A program made the translations under genes and the position numbers. This document shows positions 22,673 to 33,481 of a DNA stretch of 64,000 bases, piece after piece; position 1 is the stretch's first letter, and every line of letters begins with the position of its first letter. The DNA lies in contig JAKSZP010017432.1 in NCBI GenBank assembly GCA_022478985.1, forward strand, positions 30,307 to 94,306, in the 5' to 3' direction. The notes beneath the pieces are model-generated. The model worked only from the letters and a program-made list of their open reading frames with translations, ran no database searches and was not told where the DNA came from. This DNA comes from Massospora cicadina. Taxonomy: Eukaryota > Entomophthoromycota > Entomophthoromycetes > Entomophthorales > Entomophthoraceae.

Positions 22673-24588
22673 TAAATTTAAATTTAAATTAATTTTTGAG
22701 TTAAGCTGACCAGTGGATGGACATTACCAAAACAAAAACTAAAAAAGTAAACCAAAAACATGAACCAAACGCCTTAAACAAGCGGTGTGACATCTAAAAA
22801 GGAAAAATAACCTACCAGATGGAACAGTGGTGAGCCGCTTATCCCACCATGGCGGAGGGGTAGGGGGATCAGACAGATCATCATTGGGCTCACCATTGAA
22901 GAGGCAGATCAATGCTGAGAGCAAGGGGGTTGGGACATCAGCAGGATGAGGGTCAAGGTGAAATAGATAATAGTTGAGATCTACATTGGCGATCTGGGCC
23001 TGGAGCAAAACCTCCAGGAGTTCAGCAACATGGTGTTCAGCTTGTATGCATGCATTGGGAAGCTGGGCAAATTTTGTAATATTTGCTCTTGAGATATGCG
23101 TGGTGGGGGAAAAATCTGCCTTTGCAGCAACATGCTTGACAGCGAAGGTGACAGTTTCAGTTAATTGTTCAATTTCCACTTTTGTTGCCTCAGGGAAATT
23201 GGGAGGGGATTTGTTGATGTGTGTCCCTTTCTTAAATTAAGCAATAGAGAGTGCCACAACATCGCAGAGATGGTGACTCTTGGGTGAGGCCACCGCAGCC
23301 TCAGCAAGTTGATGGTCACTCAAGAAAGGGGTAGCAGTGAGTTTAGGGGACATATTTCTTGGGCGGGAATGGGGCATCAAAGACTGAAGGCAGATATGGT
23401 TCTAAATTTATTGGAAAGTCTGGAAGTAGGACAATTTTACCAGATTAGTTACCTCATCCAATAGGTCCCAGGGATTTTGGTTGAGTGGGATTGAGTCAGA
23501 GAAACGTGGCTGTGGTTGTGTAATTTTTGGGGTGGGAAAATGTTTGGATTGATTTTGGGTCCAAACCTTCTCCCAATTGGGTAGATTGTGAGAAAATTGG
23601 CTGGCTTGGGCTTTGGTTGCAAGGTTTCACTAATTTTTAGCGCTCAGCGGAGGGGGTGTAGGCAGCCAAAATCCCCACTCAAATGCTGTTAGTGTGGCCT
23701 CACGGGTGGGCTTGGCAGTTTCCACATTTTTTGATCTGTATTTACAGGCCTTTTCAGCATGGTCCGATTCATGATAGAGGGGGCAAACTGTGTGGCCGTT
23801 GTTGATGCCCAAAAGAAGTGATCCATTGCATATGGGATATAGGCATATGGTGGGATGTGCTGGGCTATGGTTGGCTGGTGGGGATAATGGTGCCCATTGC
23901 CTGAGGTGCTGCTAGTTGCTCAGCACCGCTCAGGACAAGGAAGTGGAGGATAGGGTCTGTGCCATATTTGAACATCCCTTTCATCAATTCTTCATAGAGT
24001 GTTTTAGGGGGAAGGTGCGAGGGAAGGTTTGCAAAGGTCACCACAAATGTGGTATCACTGGGGAGGCATGTACGAGTGGTGGTAATGGGTGTGTTTTTTA
24101 TATATTAAGGACGTAGCTGCTGCAGCGGCTGCATCCTCTTTGGTGGGAAAGCCTATATCAAAAAGCCCTTATAAGGGCAGAAGTCAATAAACCCAGATGG
24201 CGAAAACGTGGACGTTGCCAGCTCAATGATTGCTTTGTCAGCATACAGGAAGAGACATCCATACTCAACGCAGAGGCAAAAGTGAATATTGGATCATGGT
24301 AGGGCTAGGGGTGGGGTCATATTGGGTGGACTCTTGCTAGGTGTAATAATAAGTCCCTTGGAGGAACAAATTGACCCATTACATTAGGCGGGCTGGATGA
24401 GACAGTCCGCCCATGTTTTCCTGCTGGGTGGTAAATGCTATCAGGTTAGCACCTCTGCCCCACACTGGAGCAGAGGTTGTGGATCCAAGGACATAAAATG
24501 GAAGATTAGTACGGTGAGGTGACGGTGGATAATTGATTTGTTTTTTTTTCAAAATTGCTCAAAAGTGATGTAGAGCAGAAAAAAATTT
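22673..24588 (-). mobile_element. Gag-only retroposon A, nested in a gypsy V LTR
   Basis: About 1.9 kb carrying only a gag/ORF1-like gene. The minus-strand 3' end has TGTCCATCCACTGGTCAGC and AATTTAAATTT-rich sequence, matching the LINE tail. The 5' end shares AAAATTGCTCAAAAGTGA with element C. Boundaries are inferred by comparison with the uninterrupted 5' LTR of gypsy V and are good to about 10-15 bp. A target duplication is not clean. Confidence 0.65.
22739..24450 (-). pseudogene. Gag/ORF1-like gene of element A
   Basis: Minus-strand pieces in order: 23630-23812 with a degenerate zinc knuckle (CPLYHESDHAEKAC, second Cys replaced by Tyr), an NPWDLL motif near 23465, and the C-terminal 22739-23179 (146 aa) with HPADVPTPLLSALICLFN. 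The same motif order occurs in elements B and C: N-terminal domain, CCHC knuckle, proline-rich linker, N(P/L)WDLL, DAPTPLLSALI. There is no RT or protease. Frameshifts break it. I infer a nucleic-acid-binding protein like a LINE ORF1. Confidence 0.6.
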
Positions 24589-25228
24589 TGCGTTTTGGAC
24601 CTAAATTCCAACAAATATTTTCAGGAGAAGGACAATTCTCTACTGTGGGAGTACAATTGTAAGGAGGTATTTGACCACTTATATTAAACCAATAAGAATA
24701 AAGTAACTTAAAGGTTTAGTTTTTTATATGAAGTTTATTTAGTCACTGTGGGTGGATTAAGAAGAGACCCTTTTATTATCTCAGTGCTTATATTTAATGG
24801 TGTCAAGGATAGAAGTTCAGATTAGGCTATGCATGTCCAAATAGGGAATATGTGGTTTTGACCTATTGGAGCTCTTAAGAGTCACCTCGCTTTTATGGAA
24901 CAGCCAATGGAGAGCGATGGAAGGTAGTATAGATCCTGAGGCAGGGTTATAATATTTTACCCAATCATTTGATGGGATAAATTCACCTTGTGAGGCCCCC
25001 TACAACCTTATAAAAGGGGTCAGTCTACGCAGTGTAAGTTGAACTAAATTCGCTGTAAGGTGGTTAGGGGCCTCCAAATGGCTCCCTTGATTTTGCTGCA
25101 CGGTTGGTGCAATCTGACTACCTAAACTCGTGCTAGTTGCCTTAGTTGTATTAATAAAAGTATTACCCCAATTTGAGGGGTTTAACCTAGTATTGAACTG
25201 CCTCTTTTGGCTAAAATTATTGGTTTCT

Positions 25229-26340
25229 TCATCTGAAACACTCTTTTAAAATATCAGACTTGTAATTGTCCAACATTCCTCCTTCAAGAGTGTTAGGGGG
25301 TGAATAAAGCCACAAGAACCGGCCATGGACCCAGTTGACAATGACTCCAGAAGTAAGGGATTTGAGAGAGTACTTATCCCCTCGCTTATATATGACTATA
25401 AATGGGCCTTCACAGATATAACCGAGCACTCTCACTCTTGGTGTGATGCAGTTGTGGTATTACAACACCAAGTCGGATACTTGTAAGGAAGGGAGAGGGG
25501 CACAGAGCTCATTAGCTTCTTGGCCTTCTTTAGTTACAGTCTTTGCCAAGTTAGTCATAGCCTCTGTTTGTAGTTGGATGATGCGCTGGGCCACCTTTTT
25601 CATGGCTTGCTCTGGGTCAGTTCTGTCAGTGAAAATGTCTTTAGCTAGTAGGGCTTGTACCCCCAGTTCTCATCCATATAGCACATGGAAAGGTGCCATC
25701 TTGAGGATGCAATGGTAGTTAATCCAATAGGCCAAGAGCGCACTGAATAAGTAGAGATCTCAATGAAAATGGTTTTAATTGGCCATTCTTTTGGAGTATA
25801 GAGAACAGGGTTCCATTTACTCTTTATATGGCCCTATTTGTGGATGGATTGTAGGGGACTGGGAAGAGTTGTTGAGTCCCCATAGAAGTGGCGAGGAGCT
25901 TTACCACTCTGGAGGTGAAGTTTTTTCCATTGTCACAAAGGAGGACTTGGGGTCAGCCATGCCAAGTTGGGATATTTTTATGTAAAAAGGTAGCAGTGGC
26001 TTTAGCAGTCTGAGTGGGGAGAGCAACTGCTTTAACCCATTTGGTGAAATGATCAATTCTGACTAAGATATAACGATTGTCACCAGTGGTCTGAGGTAAA
26101 GGCCCTACCACGTCCAAACTTATAGTGTGGAAGGATTAGTGGGGCATAGTCAGTTGATACCTATACTGGGTCTTAAAGCTGTTTTTATTTTACAGGTCAT
26201 ACAGACATCCAGGACTTCTGCTATGGTCATCATAATGCCTTCCCAATAGTATCACTCTTTTACCAACTCTTAGGTTTTGCTTACTCCACTATGCCCCATG
26301 ATAGTGTGTGACTCCAGATGACAGGTGCTCGCTCTGACGG
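25229..26340 (-). pseudogene. Integrase of gypsy V
   Basis: The C-terminal domain is readable at 25229-25435: GPFIVIYKRGDKYSLKSL and VNWVHGRFLWLYSPPNTL. Upstream on the minus strand lie the core (DHFTKWVKAV-like, ALLADPK) and a zinc-binding segment with LDVCMTCK near 26200. Stops interrupt the core, including at the catalytic Glu region, where a stop precedes RVNGTLFSIL. Confidence 0.65.
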
Positions 26341-26499
26341 TCAGAGATAGGGCAACCAATTTACACCTACTTTTTTATATAACTTCCCACTATCCTACTT
26401 TGTGTTGAGGGAGTGTTATGCTAGAATCTTCTGTACTGGTTCATCTTCATCATCCCACGCATCAGTAGTCCTCAGGAGGTCATGCAAACTCTATGCTTC

Positions 26500-26985
26500 T
26501 CTATTGTCAAATTGTAAAATAGGCAGCCGCTTCAGCCCATAAACGTTCATATGATGCGTTACAGCTCAAATATTAAAGGTCATATCGTATTGCTGGAGCT
26601 TAAGAGCCCAGAGAGCCGACCATCTTGGGAGGTCCTTCATATACTGCAACCACTGTAGGGAGGCGTGATCTGTGATCACATTCAAGGGAGTCCCATATAG
26701 GAATGGGCAGTAGTATCTTACAGCGAGAAGGGCAGCCAGGAACTCTTTCTCAGTGAAGCTTTAGTTGCGCTCAGCTTTTGAAAGCATTTTGCTAAAGTAG
26801 GACATGGGATAACCAACTCCATGCTCATCTTATTAAGCTAAGATAGCTTCAACTGCGTAGTCAGAGGCATCCTTGAACAATATGAAAGGCTTGCCATAGT
26901 CATGGTGGCAGAGTATCAGCCTTTTTTGCAATAGCTCCTTCAAAGTCTCAAACGCGGCTTTTTGTTCAGCACCCAATGGAAGGGG
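26500..26985 (-). pseudogene. RNase H of gypsy V
   Basis: The minus-strand frames read ILCHHDYGKPFILFKDASDYAVEAILA-like pieces, then GYPMSYFSKMLSKAE and LQWLQYMKDLPRWSALWALKLQQYDM, typical of Ty3/gypsy RNase H. Frameshifts are present. Confidence 0.65.
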
Positions 26986-27760
26986 GTGTTATTATCCAGG
27001 AGGCGGACAAGGGGATCGCTGAGCTGGGCAAATTTTGGGATAAGTTGATGGTAATATCCCATCATGCCCAATAATACCTAAATGTCACAAAAGGTTTTGG
27101 GTTCTGGCACCTTGGATATTGCTTTGACCTTATCTTGTAGAGGTCGAATCCCAGCTTAGGAGATGGCGAGCCCAAGAAAATCCAGCTTCTTCTGGAAAAA
27201 GTACACTTGGAGGGCTTTAGTTTGATGTTAGATCCCACAAGTGTTGAAACATTCCCTTTTAATGGGTGAGATGCTCATTGAACGTTTTGGAGAATACTGA
27301 ATTGTCATTGAGGTAATAGATCACACAGCTCAGCTTAAGATCCTGGAGAATGTTATCCATATGCTGTTGAAAAGTAGTAGGCGCATTACACAACCCCTGA
27401 GTTAGCTGAGTGGTTTGGAACAAACCCTCGCTGCAGATAAGGGCACACTTCTCCTGATCCTATGGTGAAAAGTCCATCTGCCAGTACCTGCTAGCCAAGT
27501 CTATTGCAGAGAAGAATTTAGACCCAGAGAGTTGGGCCAGAGCGTCAACAATGCGGGGGATAAGGTAACTATCCTTCTTGGTGAGGTTGTTCAGTTTTTG
27601 GTAGTACATCACTACCCAATGACCTCCATTTTTCTTTTTATCAGTAGAAGAGGGGATGACCAAGGGCTTTTGGGAAGAAACTAGCAACCCAGCGTTCAGC
27701 AGCTTTTTGAGCTTCGTCCATATCTGTAGCTCCTCAACTTTGGATTTTTGATATGGTTTG
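26986..27760 (-). pseudogene. Reverse transcriptase of gypsy V, active site YLND
   Basis: An open piece at 27460-27687 reads KNGGHWVVMYYQKLNNLTKKDSY and FFSAIDLASRYWQMDF. Downstream LTQGLCNAPTTFQQHM leads to IYYLNDNSVFSK (27304-27315): the second catalytic Asp region YLDD has become YLND. The thumb (MGYYHQLIPKFAQLSDPLV) is near 27050. The element cannot have been self-sufficient after this change. Confidence 0.75.
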
Positions 27761-28112
27761 GAGCAGATGGGTTGAGCTCCCTAACATCAATAGTATGAGT
27801 CCATTCCTTCATGTGTCCATAGTCAGTGTCAGATTTGGAGAAAATGTCACTGTAAGCTTTGAGCAGGGTGTTGACTATATCCAGCTCAACTGGGGTTAGT
27901 TCATCGGAGATATGAATGGAAAGTAGGGTACATAAAGACTGGTTGGTACATTGATGAATCCCCCTTGGGTTGGGACCATCTAGTACTAAAAAAAAAGACT
28001 GGTTGGTAAGTAAGCCCATATTCGCCATAGATCCAATACAGTGAACTTGCTTTATTTTCTTAAGGAAAATCAGCATGCCTCTTATAATCTCCTGATGCTT
28101 TTTTACAACCAT
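27696..28112 (-). pseudogene. PR-RT linker of gypsy V
   Basis: A 138-aa frame matches the linker of gypsy I and III: KKHQEIIRGMLIFLKKI, VHCIGSMANMGL, LLSIHISDELTPVELDIVNTLL, FSKSDTDYGHMKEWTHTIDV. It holds an in-frame 20-residue gain (TNQS duplicated) caused by the micro-insertion at 27949-27993. The frame is lost just before RT. Confidence 0.6.
27949..27993 (+). mobile_element. Micro-retroposon M1: 45-bp tail-only insertion with 15-bp target duplication
   Basis: AAAGACTGGTTGGTA occurs at 27934-27948 and again at 27994-28008. Between them lie 45 bases ending in TTGGGTTGGGACCATCTAGT, then ACT and an A run. The same tail, 32 identical bases, occurs in the 34-bp insertion at 60355-60388, and a diverged form ends gag-only element D. 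I read it as a LINE-mobilised copy truncated to its last few dozen bases. Confidence 0.8.
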
Positions 28113-28314
28113 ATCCTTTTTTGGTGAGATTCCCTAGCAGGAGGTTGAAAGGACGTTGATAGTCAGGGCTAGCACTCCTAGCAAAACTCTGGGCTCCAAA
28201 GGACTAACTACATTAATTTTAATTAGGTGCAGTTGGCAGTTGTGTGGGATTTGCAAGGTAATTTTCGTGTCAACTATCCTTTGTTCACCAGACTTGATTA
28301 CCACCTCTTCAAAC

Positions 28315-29457
28315 TGTTAAAATTGCGAGTTAACTGCTCTGACGCTGAGTACCAAATTTTACAATCCTGGGTTCTTATCCAATTGACAGCTCCCAACTGT
28401 TAACTGCACAGGTTTAATATGTGCACAATTCGCGTTGTCTGATAGTAGTTGATAGTTGTTTGATAATATTATGACGACTATTATTCATAGTTGAATAGAT
28501 AAACATGAAATGGTCAAACGCTAGACCTGAAATACTCTTGATGTCGACTATTGAGACTTCTTCCCTTATCCGCTTACTTGACCCACTCTCAGATCCAGAA
28601 GTTTACAGCCTTTCTTCTCGCCATGTTGAGTCTGCAGAGATTCCTGTCTAAGTTCATCTTCTCTTCTAAATATCCTCAATCCTTACTCTTTATACAACAA
28701 AAGAGTCCCCAATTATTGTATACTACAATAATTTCCTGAAGATGAATAGAACATAAAATAAATATTGATCACAAACTCAATGTTTGAACTTAATGTTAAT
28801 GTCCTTTATTAATGTGAATTATCAGGGAATTTATAGAGGGATTTTGGCGCTCAACCCTTGGTTGGTTCCTCAGCCATGAAACGGCAGCCGCTGCCATTGA
28901 ACTTCCCTTTGACGTCTCACAAAGTAATGGTCTTCTCCACTTGGTTAGGATTCCTTTGTCGGACATCCTTAAGGTCTAAAACGTACAGAGTCAAAAAACA
29001 TGTCCCTAACGTTTCCCACTTGATCCCAGTGAATCAATCATATTTGGTGAGCGAACTGCTTAGGTAATGGGACTCTTTACCCTTTATAGCAGGTTGCAAA
29101 CCAAGTTATCTTTTCGCGAGTTTCAGGCAGCATCACTTGCCTTGCAACTGAGCATTAAATTCCCAATTGGTCAGTGATGAAACCTGAATGATCACAATCA
29201 GTACACTTGTTAGTTAATCAGTGACTAACTATCAGATGCCCCACAATCTTTGTCAGCAACTCTGCCCAACAAGGACTTAAGCATTCACCAGGATTGATTC
29301 TTAATGGATCTGAACCTGGAGAATTACCTAAAATCCCTTGAACATTATTAACCTTAAATTGGGGTCAACTGATATACAATTCACTCCACATCAGGAATTA
29401 TCCCCTGGCGATCCACAGGTAATTAGGAGGCTGTAAAGGTGGGCAAAAATCTCAACA
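28315..29457. mobile_element. R1b: second copy of the 1.1-kb LTR-like repeat
   Basis: Starts TGTTAAAATT and ends TCTCAACA. It shares with R1a a start block, TAATATTATGACGAC-type and GACTTCTTCCCTTAT blocks, a GAGTCTGCAGAGAT block, a TTTTGGCGC motif, CTGCTTAGGTAAT and GTGGGCAAAA near the end, all in order. It interrupts gypsy V between protease and linker, close to where R1a interrupts gypsy II. No clear 5-bp duplication. Confidence 0.5.
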
Positions 29458-29671
29458 ATAAGCATAGAAAGGGATATCCTTCAGGGCGTCCACTGATTGA
29501 GGCAACATTATTGTATGCCGTCCTGCTATGGTGTAATGTGGAGACAAAGTGGAAGAGGGATACTCAAAGGTGCAAACATAATCCTTTTTATTAAGCTCTC
29601 TATTGGTCAAAATCAGTGGAACCTTTTAGTTAAGCAGGGAGAGATAACCCTGCTTCATGTTAATAGTCCAC

Positions 29672-30067
29672 TTAATACTTGAGCATGAACTTAGTATTAA
29701 TGAGTAGATCATAGGTATCGTTAGTTAGGGACACCTCTGGAGCTGACAAGATGAGCTTTCCAAAACGTATGGGCAGAGAAGAGTACGCCCCAATGGCAAA
29801 GGTTTTTTGGGCCTGCTGTCCCAGATTCTTAGGTGTAGTCGAGGTTGAGGGCCAACTTAATTTCTTAGTGGGTTTGATGACACAACGTTTACTGGGGACT
29901 AGTGTCCAAGATAGCCCTAACCCGCGCTCCATTGACGACGACCTCCACCTTGGTAAGGTTCCACCTAAGTTGGGGGAGAGAGCGAGGAACTCTTTTTGAT
30001 GGAGAGTAGAAGCAAGTTGTCTGGCAGTTTTAAAAAAATTCTTGTATAGTTTGCAAGGTATAAACAC
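29672..30067 (-). pseudogene. Aspartic protease of gypsy V
   Basis: The minus-strand frames read RAILDTSP, where DTGSP is expected (the Gly is missing), then VNVVSS, IGAYSSLPIRFGKLILSAPEVSL and DTYDLLINTKFMLKY. It ends at the R1b insertion. The lost Gly of the catalytic triad and frameshifts indicate decay. Confidence 0.6.
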
Positions 30068-30099
30068 TCTAAATAGATCGGATCAGTGTGACAATGAGC

Positions 30100-31441
30100 T
30101 GGTCAGCTCACGGCAGTGTCAATAATCTCAAAGCCCCTCAACACTTGATAAGAATAAGTTTGACGGGGGATCCTAGTCATATCTACTCTCTCAGGGTTCA
30201 ACTTATTGGGTATCTCTACTTCACCTGGAGCTCCTAAGACATAGTGGCTGACATCTTCATAACTCCCTTAAGATTCATCATCAGAGGGATTCTCAATGCA
30301 CGTCAAAGATTTCATTGGTTGGGAGGTAAGGTCAGGGCTTCCTTGTTGCAGGGGAGGTCCTGGGGGCGCTCAATCACCTGGGTAACTTTTTGTGGGATGC
30401 TGTAATAGTTATAACTCAACATTTAGTCGTTGGCATAGGGGGTTTTGGCTGCCCCATGGCTACAGGTTTTGAGTTAGAGATGGCCAGAGGAGATGCCGAG
30501 GGGATAGAGATATTGCCTTGGCAGGACGTGACAATTAAGCACTTTAGAAAGCCGCTCTGATGAAAGAGGAGAGCTGGACAAAGTGGAAGCTAACTTCACC
30601 GGCTGCACTTTAGGAGCTGGAGTTGGAGGAGAGCGCTGTCCCGTCACTTCCAGTATCCTCTGCCTATCTTCACATGGGGGAGGAGCATCTCGTTGCAGCA
30701 GCTCTGCTGGAGCAGATTTCTAAAGGGATACAGCCATAGAAGAGGCTGGAGGGGATATAGTAAATTCGCGCCTCAGAGCTCCTTGCATAGTATCACTCTA
30801 ATGATAGTCAGCCACTGCTAGCAAGGCCTCCTTGATATCCCGTATTTTTGGAAGGAGCGCTTGAAGGCAGAGATATGCATTGCTAAAGAAGGATGAGACG
30901 TTAATCCAGCCAAAACAGCAGCAATAGCTTCGTCAAGAGGGAACATTTTGGCCAACAACAGAGGTTGAGCTTTACTATAGAATCACGCAACAAACGAGAT
31001 AATTGACTCTCCCTATTTCAGACTAAGGCACATAAAGGCCTGCTTTTGTCTTCACAAGCTCTTTAAAGATCCGTTTTCCTCAATGAGCGCTTTCTTTACC
31101 ATGTCCCAAGTTTTAAGGGTGGCCATATAAGATATCATCACCTCTTGGGCGGAGCGGCTGAGTCAGGGGAGGATTTGTTTTACTTTTTGGGGATTGGTTG
31201 TCCTTTCCATAACAGCCTCATACATAAAGAGGAATGAGGCAAAGCTACCATCACCTGGAATAAATTTGTCTCATAAAGGGGGTTTGGTAATAATTATAGA
31301 AGTCTCATGAAAGGCTTGACTTACGCGCTGTTCAAGAGTTTCATGTCAAGACAGGACGCTGGCTAAAGCTGAGTCAAAGTATCTAGAAGGGGCCAGAGGC
31401 AGTGAGGAGGTTGCGTGGGTTATTAACCCAACACCCTCCAT
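30100..31441 (-). pseudogene. gag remnant of gypsy V
   Basis: The start ATGGAGGGTG (31441 leftward, minus strand) lies shortly downstream of the primer site. Readable fragments include LFPLDEAIAAVLAGLTSHPSL-type and IRDIKEALLAVADYH-type blocks near 30820-30960, matching the gag blocks of gypsy I and III. Numerous stops. Confidence 0.55.
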
Positions 31442-31467
31442 TTTGATGATTGTTTTGTGGTGTACTA

Positions 31468-31485
31468 CCCCCTTGAGTAAGCACC
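31468..31485 (-). other. Primer-binding site of gypsy V
   Basis: The minus strand reads GGTGCTTACTCAAGGGGG, a variant of TGGTGCTCACTACAGGGG, three bases from the 5' LTR end. Confidence 0.6.
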
Positions 31486-31709
31486 GCTTGTTGGATTTTA
31501 GGCTTTTTTATTGTTCACTGGTGTGCTTTGCACTTAAATTTCAACAGATATTTGCAGGAGAAGGATGATTCTCTACTACAGGGATATTAAATTGCAAGGG
31601 GGTATTTGACTACTTATAGTAAACTAATAAGTTTAAAGTAACTAAAAGATTTGGTTTTTATATGAAAATTAATTAGTCATCATGGGGGATTAAGAAATGA
31701 ACCCTCTTA

Positions 31710-32645
31710 CCTTGGCGAATTCTGGTGTGGCTTGCAAAGATGTAGCCAATCAAAATTAATTATTATAAAAAATAGTCAATTTATGCTAACATGAGCTGAT
31801 GGCTGAAACAGTTTCAGCTGAGCTGCCATGGTTGATAGTTCACAGCCAATCAGGTGTGGCAACTTGCCAAATCCGGTGTCTGGGCTAGCATTAGCTGAGT
31901 CAAATCTTTTTGAGTGTCTTGATTGGATTGATAAAAATGACCAGTCATATAACGTTAAACCGGATTTTGCATTAGAGTTTTTCATTGATCCTCCCAAATT
32001 GCATCTTCTCCATTTTTATCCTAAAAACGGTTATCCCATTTATAAAAATATAAATAGATGGCAGTTGAAGCCGCTGCATCTCCTGCCAACATCCTACTCT
32101 GCCAGCAACTCCATGGGGAAATGGAACCCCTGGTTGAGGGTATTTTATCCCCAATTTTTCTCATGATTTTGAGGAAGAAGCAAAATATGAGATTGAGGAG
32201 CTGGCTTTTGGTGCGAGCTTCACCTGCATCATTGCAGCAAAAACCTCTCTTTTTGACCCTAATTATCCTGAAACCTGCCAGCGAATCAAGTCAATTTACA
32301 TGTGTGACTGCTCTCATCACTTTTACTGAGTATCAACTTGCTCAATACGTTGAGGTGATGGAAACCGTCCATCCTGATTAATGAAGAAAACCCACAACTA
32401 TACCTCCTTATGCCCCATGTCACTGATGCTCCCACCCCGATGCTGTCTGCCATAGTCCACCAGCTAAAGTGGGCGCCAGACAAAAGTTTCCCCAAAGCTT
32501 CTTCACCTTCTGATATGGCTTCCTAGGCTGTTAGCTGAGGTGCCATATTAGAAATTATTTTTCTAATAATCCCTTTGTTTGGCCCATTTGCAAATAAAGA
32601 TGCGCGGCAGCTCTCCCTTTTGGGTTGGGCACCACTAGTGCAAAA
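31710..32645 (+). mobile_element. Gag-only retroposon D: truncated, different 3' tail
   Basis: A 936-bp insertion flanked by AAGAAATGAACCCTCTTA (31692-31709) and AAGAAGTGAACCCTCTTA (32646-32663), 17 of 18 identical. The matching LTR at 24760-24775 shows the empty site. It encodes the C-terminal part of the gag family (DAPTPMLSAIVHQLKW near 32425, as in B and C). Its 3' end is not the GGTCAGC tail but TTTTGGGTTGGGCACCACTAG then A-rich, like micro-insertions M1 and M2. AATAAAG precedes it. Confidence 0.8.
31828..32524 (+). pseudogene. Gag/ORF1-like gene of element D, 5' truncated
   Basis: Two overlapping frames, 31828-32166 and 32058-32381, then a third reading DAPTPMLSAIVHQ, together cover the C-terminal half of the gag family. 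The zinc knuckle region is absent. The frames are broken by indels. The homology call rests on the C-terminal motif and general spacing. Confidence 0.5.
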
Positions 32646-32696
32646 AAGAAGTGAACCCTCTTAATATCTTGGTGCTTAGTATTTAATGGTGTCAGG

Positions 32697-32995
32697 GGGT
32701 GGAAGGCGAGTTGGTAGGGCGTACGGCTACCAACCTGAAGGTTGCAGGTTTGATTCCCACCCTTCGCACATTGATTGGGGTGCCAGCTGAAGGAAACTAT
32801 TGGCGGTTAGTAGGTATAATAACATGAAAACCTTACCCATGACGTAACCAGAAAAATCTGAGTCCCGATCTGGAGGTGAAAATCTTTCTATGACAGAGTT
32901 GACCCTACTCAGGTTTCATGTTAATACTTTCTCTATTTCAGTAATGTCCGTCCCCCAGTCAGCTTGCCTCAAATAAATAAAATAAAATAAGATAA
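32697..32995 (+). mobile_element. SINE-2: tRNA-derived SINE with target duplication
   Basis: Inserted in the gypsy V LTR between AATGGTGTCAGG (32685-32696) and AATGGTGTCAAGG (32996-33008); the other LTR has the single site. The head, about 32700-32770, is tRNA-like: a GTTGGTAGGGCG box A region, a CAACC...GGTTG stem, and box B GGTTTGATTCC. The body is about 170 bp of unrelated sequence. The tail is GTCCGTCCCCCAGTCAGC then CTTGCCTC and an AATAAATAAAATAAAATAA stretch, matching the LINE tail GTCCATCCCATGGTCAGC. Confidence 0.85.
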
Positions 32996-33481
32996 AATGG
33001 TGTCAAGGCTCAAATTTTGGATTAGACTATGCATATTTGAATTAAGGAATATGGGGATTTGACCTATTGGAGCTCTTAAGACTCAACTCACTTTTATGGA
33101 ACAGCTGGAAGGGTGATGGCAGGTATGATAGATCTGTGAGGTAGTGTTTTGATATATTTTACCCAACCATTAGATGGGAAAATATTTTCACCTTGCGAGA
33201 CCCCCTCCACCCTATAAAAAGGGCCAGTTTCTACGATGTAATTTGAACTAAATTTTCTGTAAGATGAGGATGGACCTCCAAATGGCTCCCTTGATTCCTC
33301 CACACAGTCAGTGCAATCTTGCTTCCTGAACTTGTGCTATTTGCCCCAAGTTGTATTAATAAAAGTGTTACCCCAATTTGAGGGGTTCCACTGAGAATTG
33401 GCCAGGGTCTTTTGACTGATATTATCACTTGCCTCATCTAAAACACTCTTTTAACAATTTTGGGCTTGTAATTTTCTGATA

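Larger units (their letters stand above)
22627..25275 (-). repeat. 3' LTR of gypsy V, split by gag-only element A
   Basis: The pieces 22627-22672 and 24589-25275 match 31489-33481 in order. The inner end is TGTTGGACAATTACAAG on the minus strand, preceded by a purine-rich tract. Shared blocks include GACCTATTGGAGCTCTTAAG and ACCCAATCATTTGATGGG. Confidence 0.8.
22627..33481 (-). mobile_element. Gypsy V: minus-strand Ty3/gypsy element with nested insertions
   Basis: Both LTRs, primer site, gag start, PR, RT, RNase H and INT are recognisable in order. The flanks GATGC (22622-22626) and GATGT (33482-33486) form a probable 5-bp target duplication. Removing the nested insertions gives LTRs of about 730 bp, close to those of gypsy I, with which it shares LTR blocks. 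Insertions inside it are a gag-only element in each LTR (A and D), SINE-2 in the 5' LTR, repeat R1b at the protease, and a 45-bp micro-insertion upstream of RT. Pol is broken and the RT active site is YLND. Confidence 0.8.
31489..33481 (-). repeat. 5' LTR of gypsy V, carrying two insertions
   Basis: Collinear with the 3' LTR once element D (31710-32645) and SINE-2 (32697-32995) and their duplications are removed, which leaves about 730 bp. Confidence 0.8.

Noticed and set aside
32697..32770. A functional tRNA gene
   Set aside because: The tRNA-like part is imperfectly paired, is followed directly by SINE body and tail, and lies inside a target duplication, so it is the head of a SINE.
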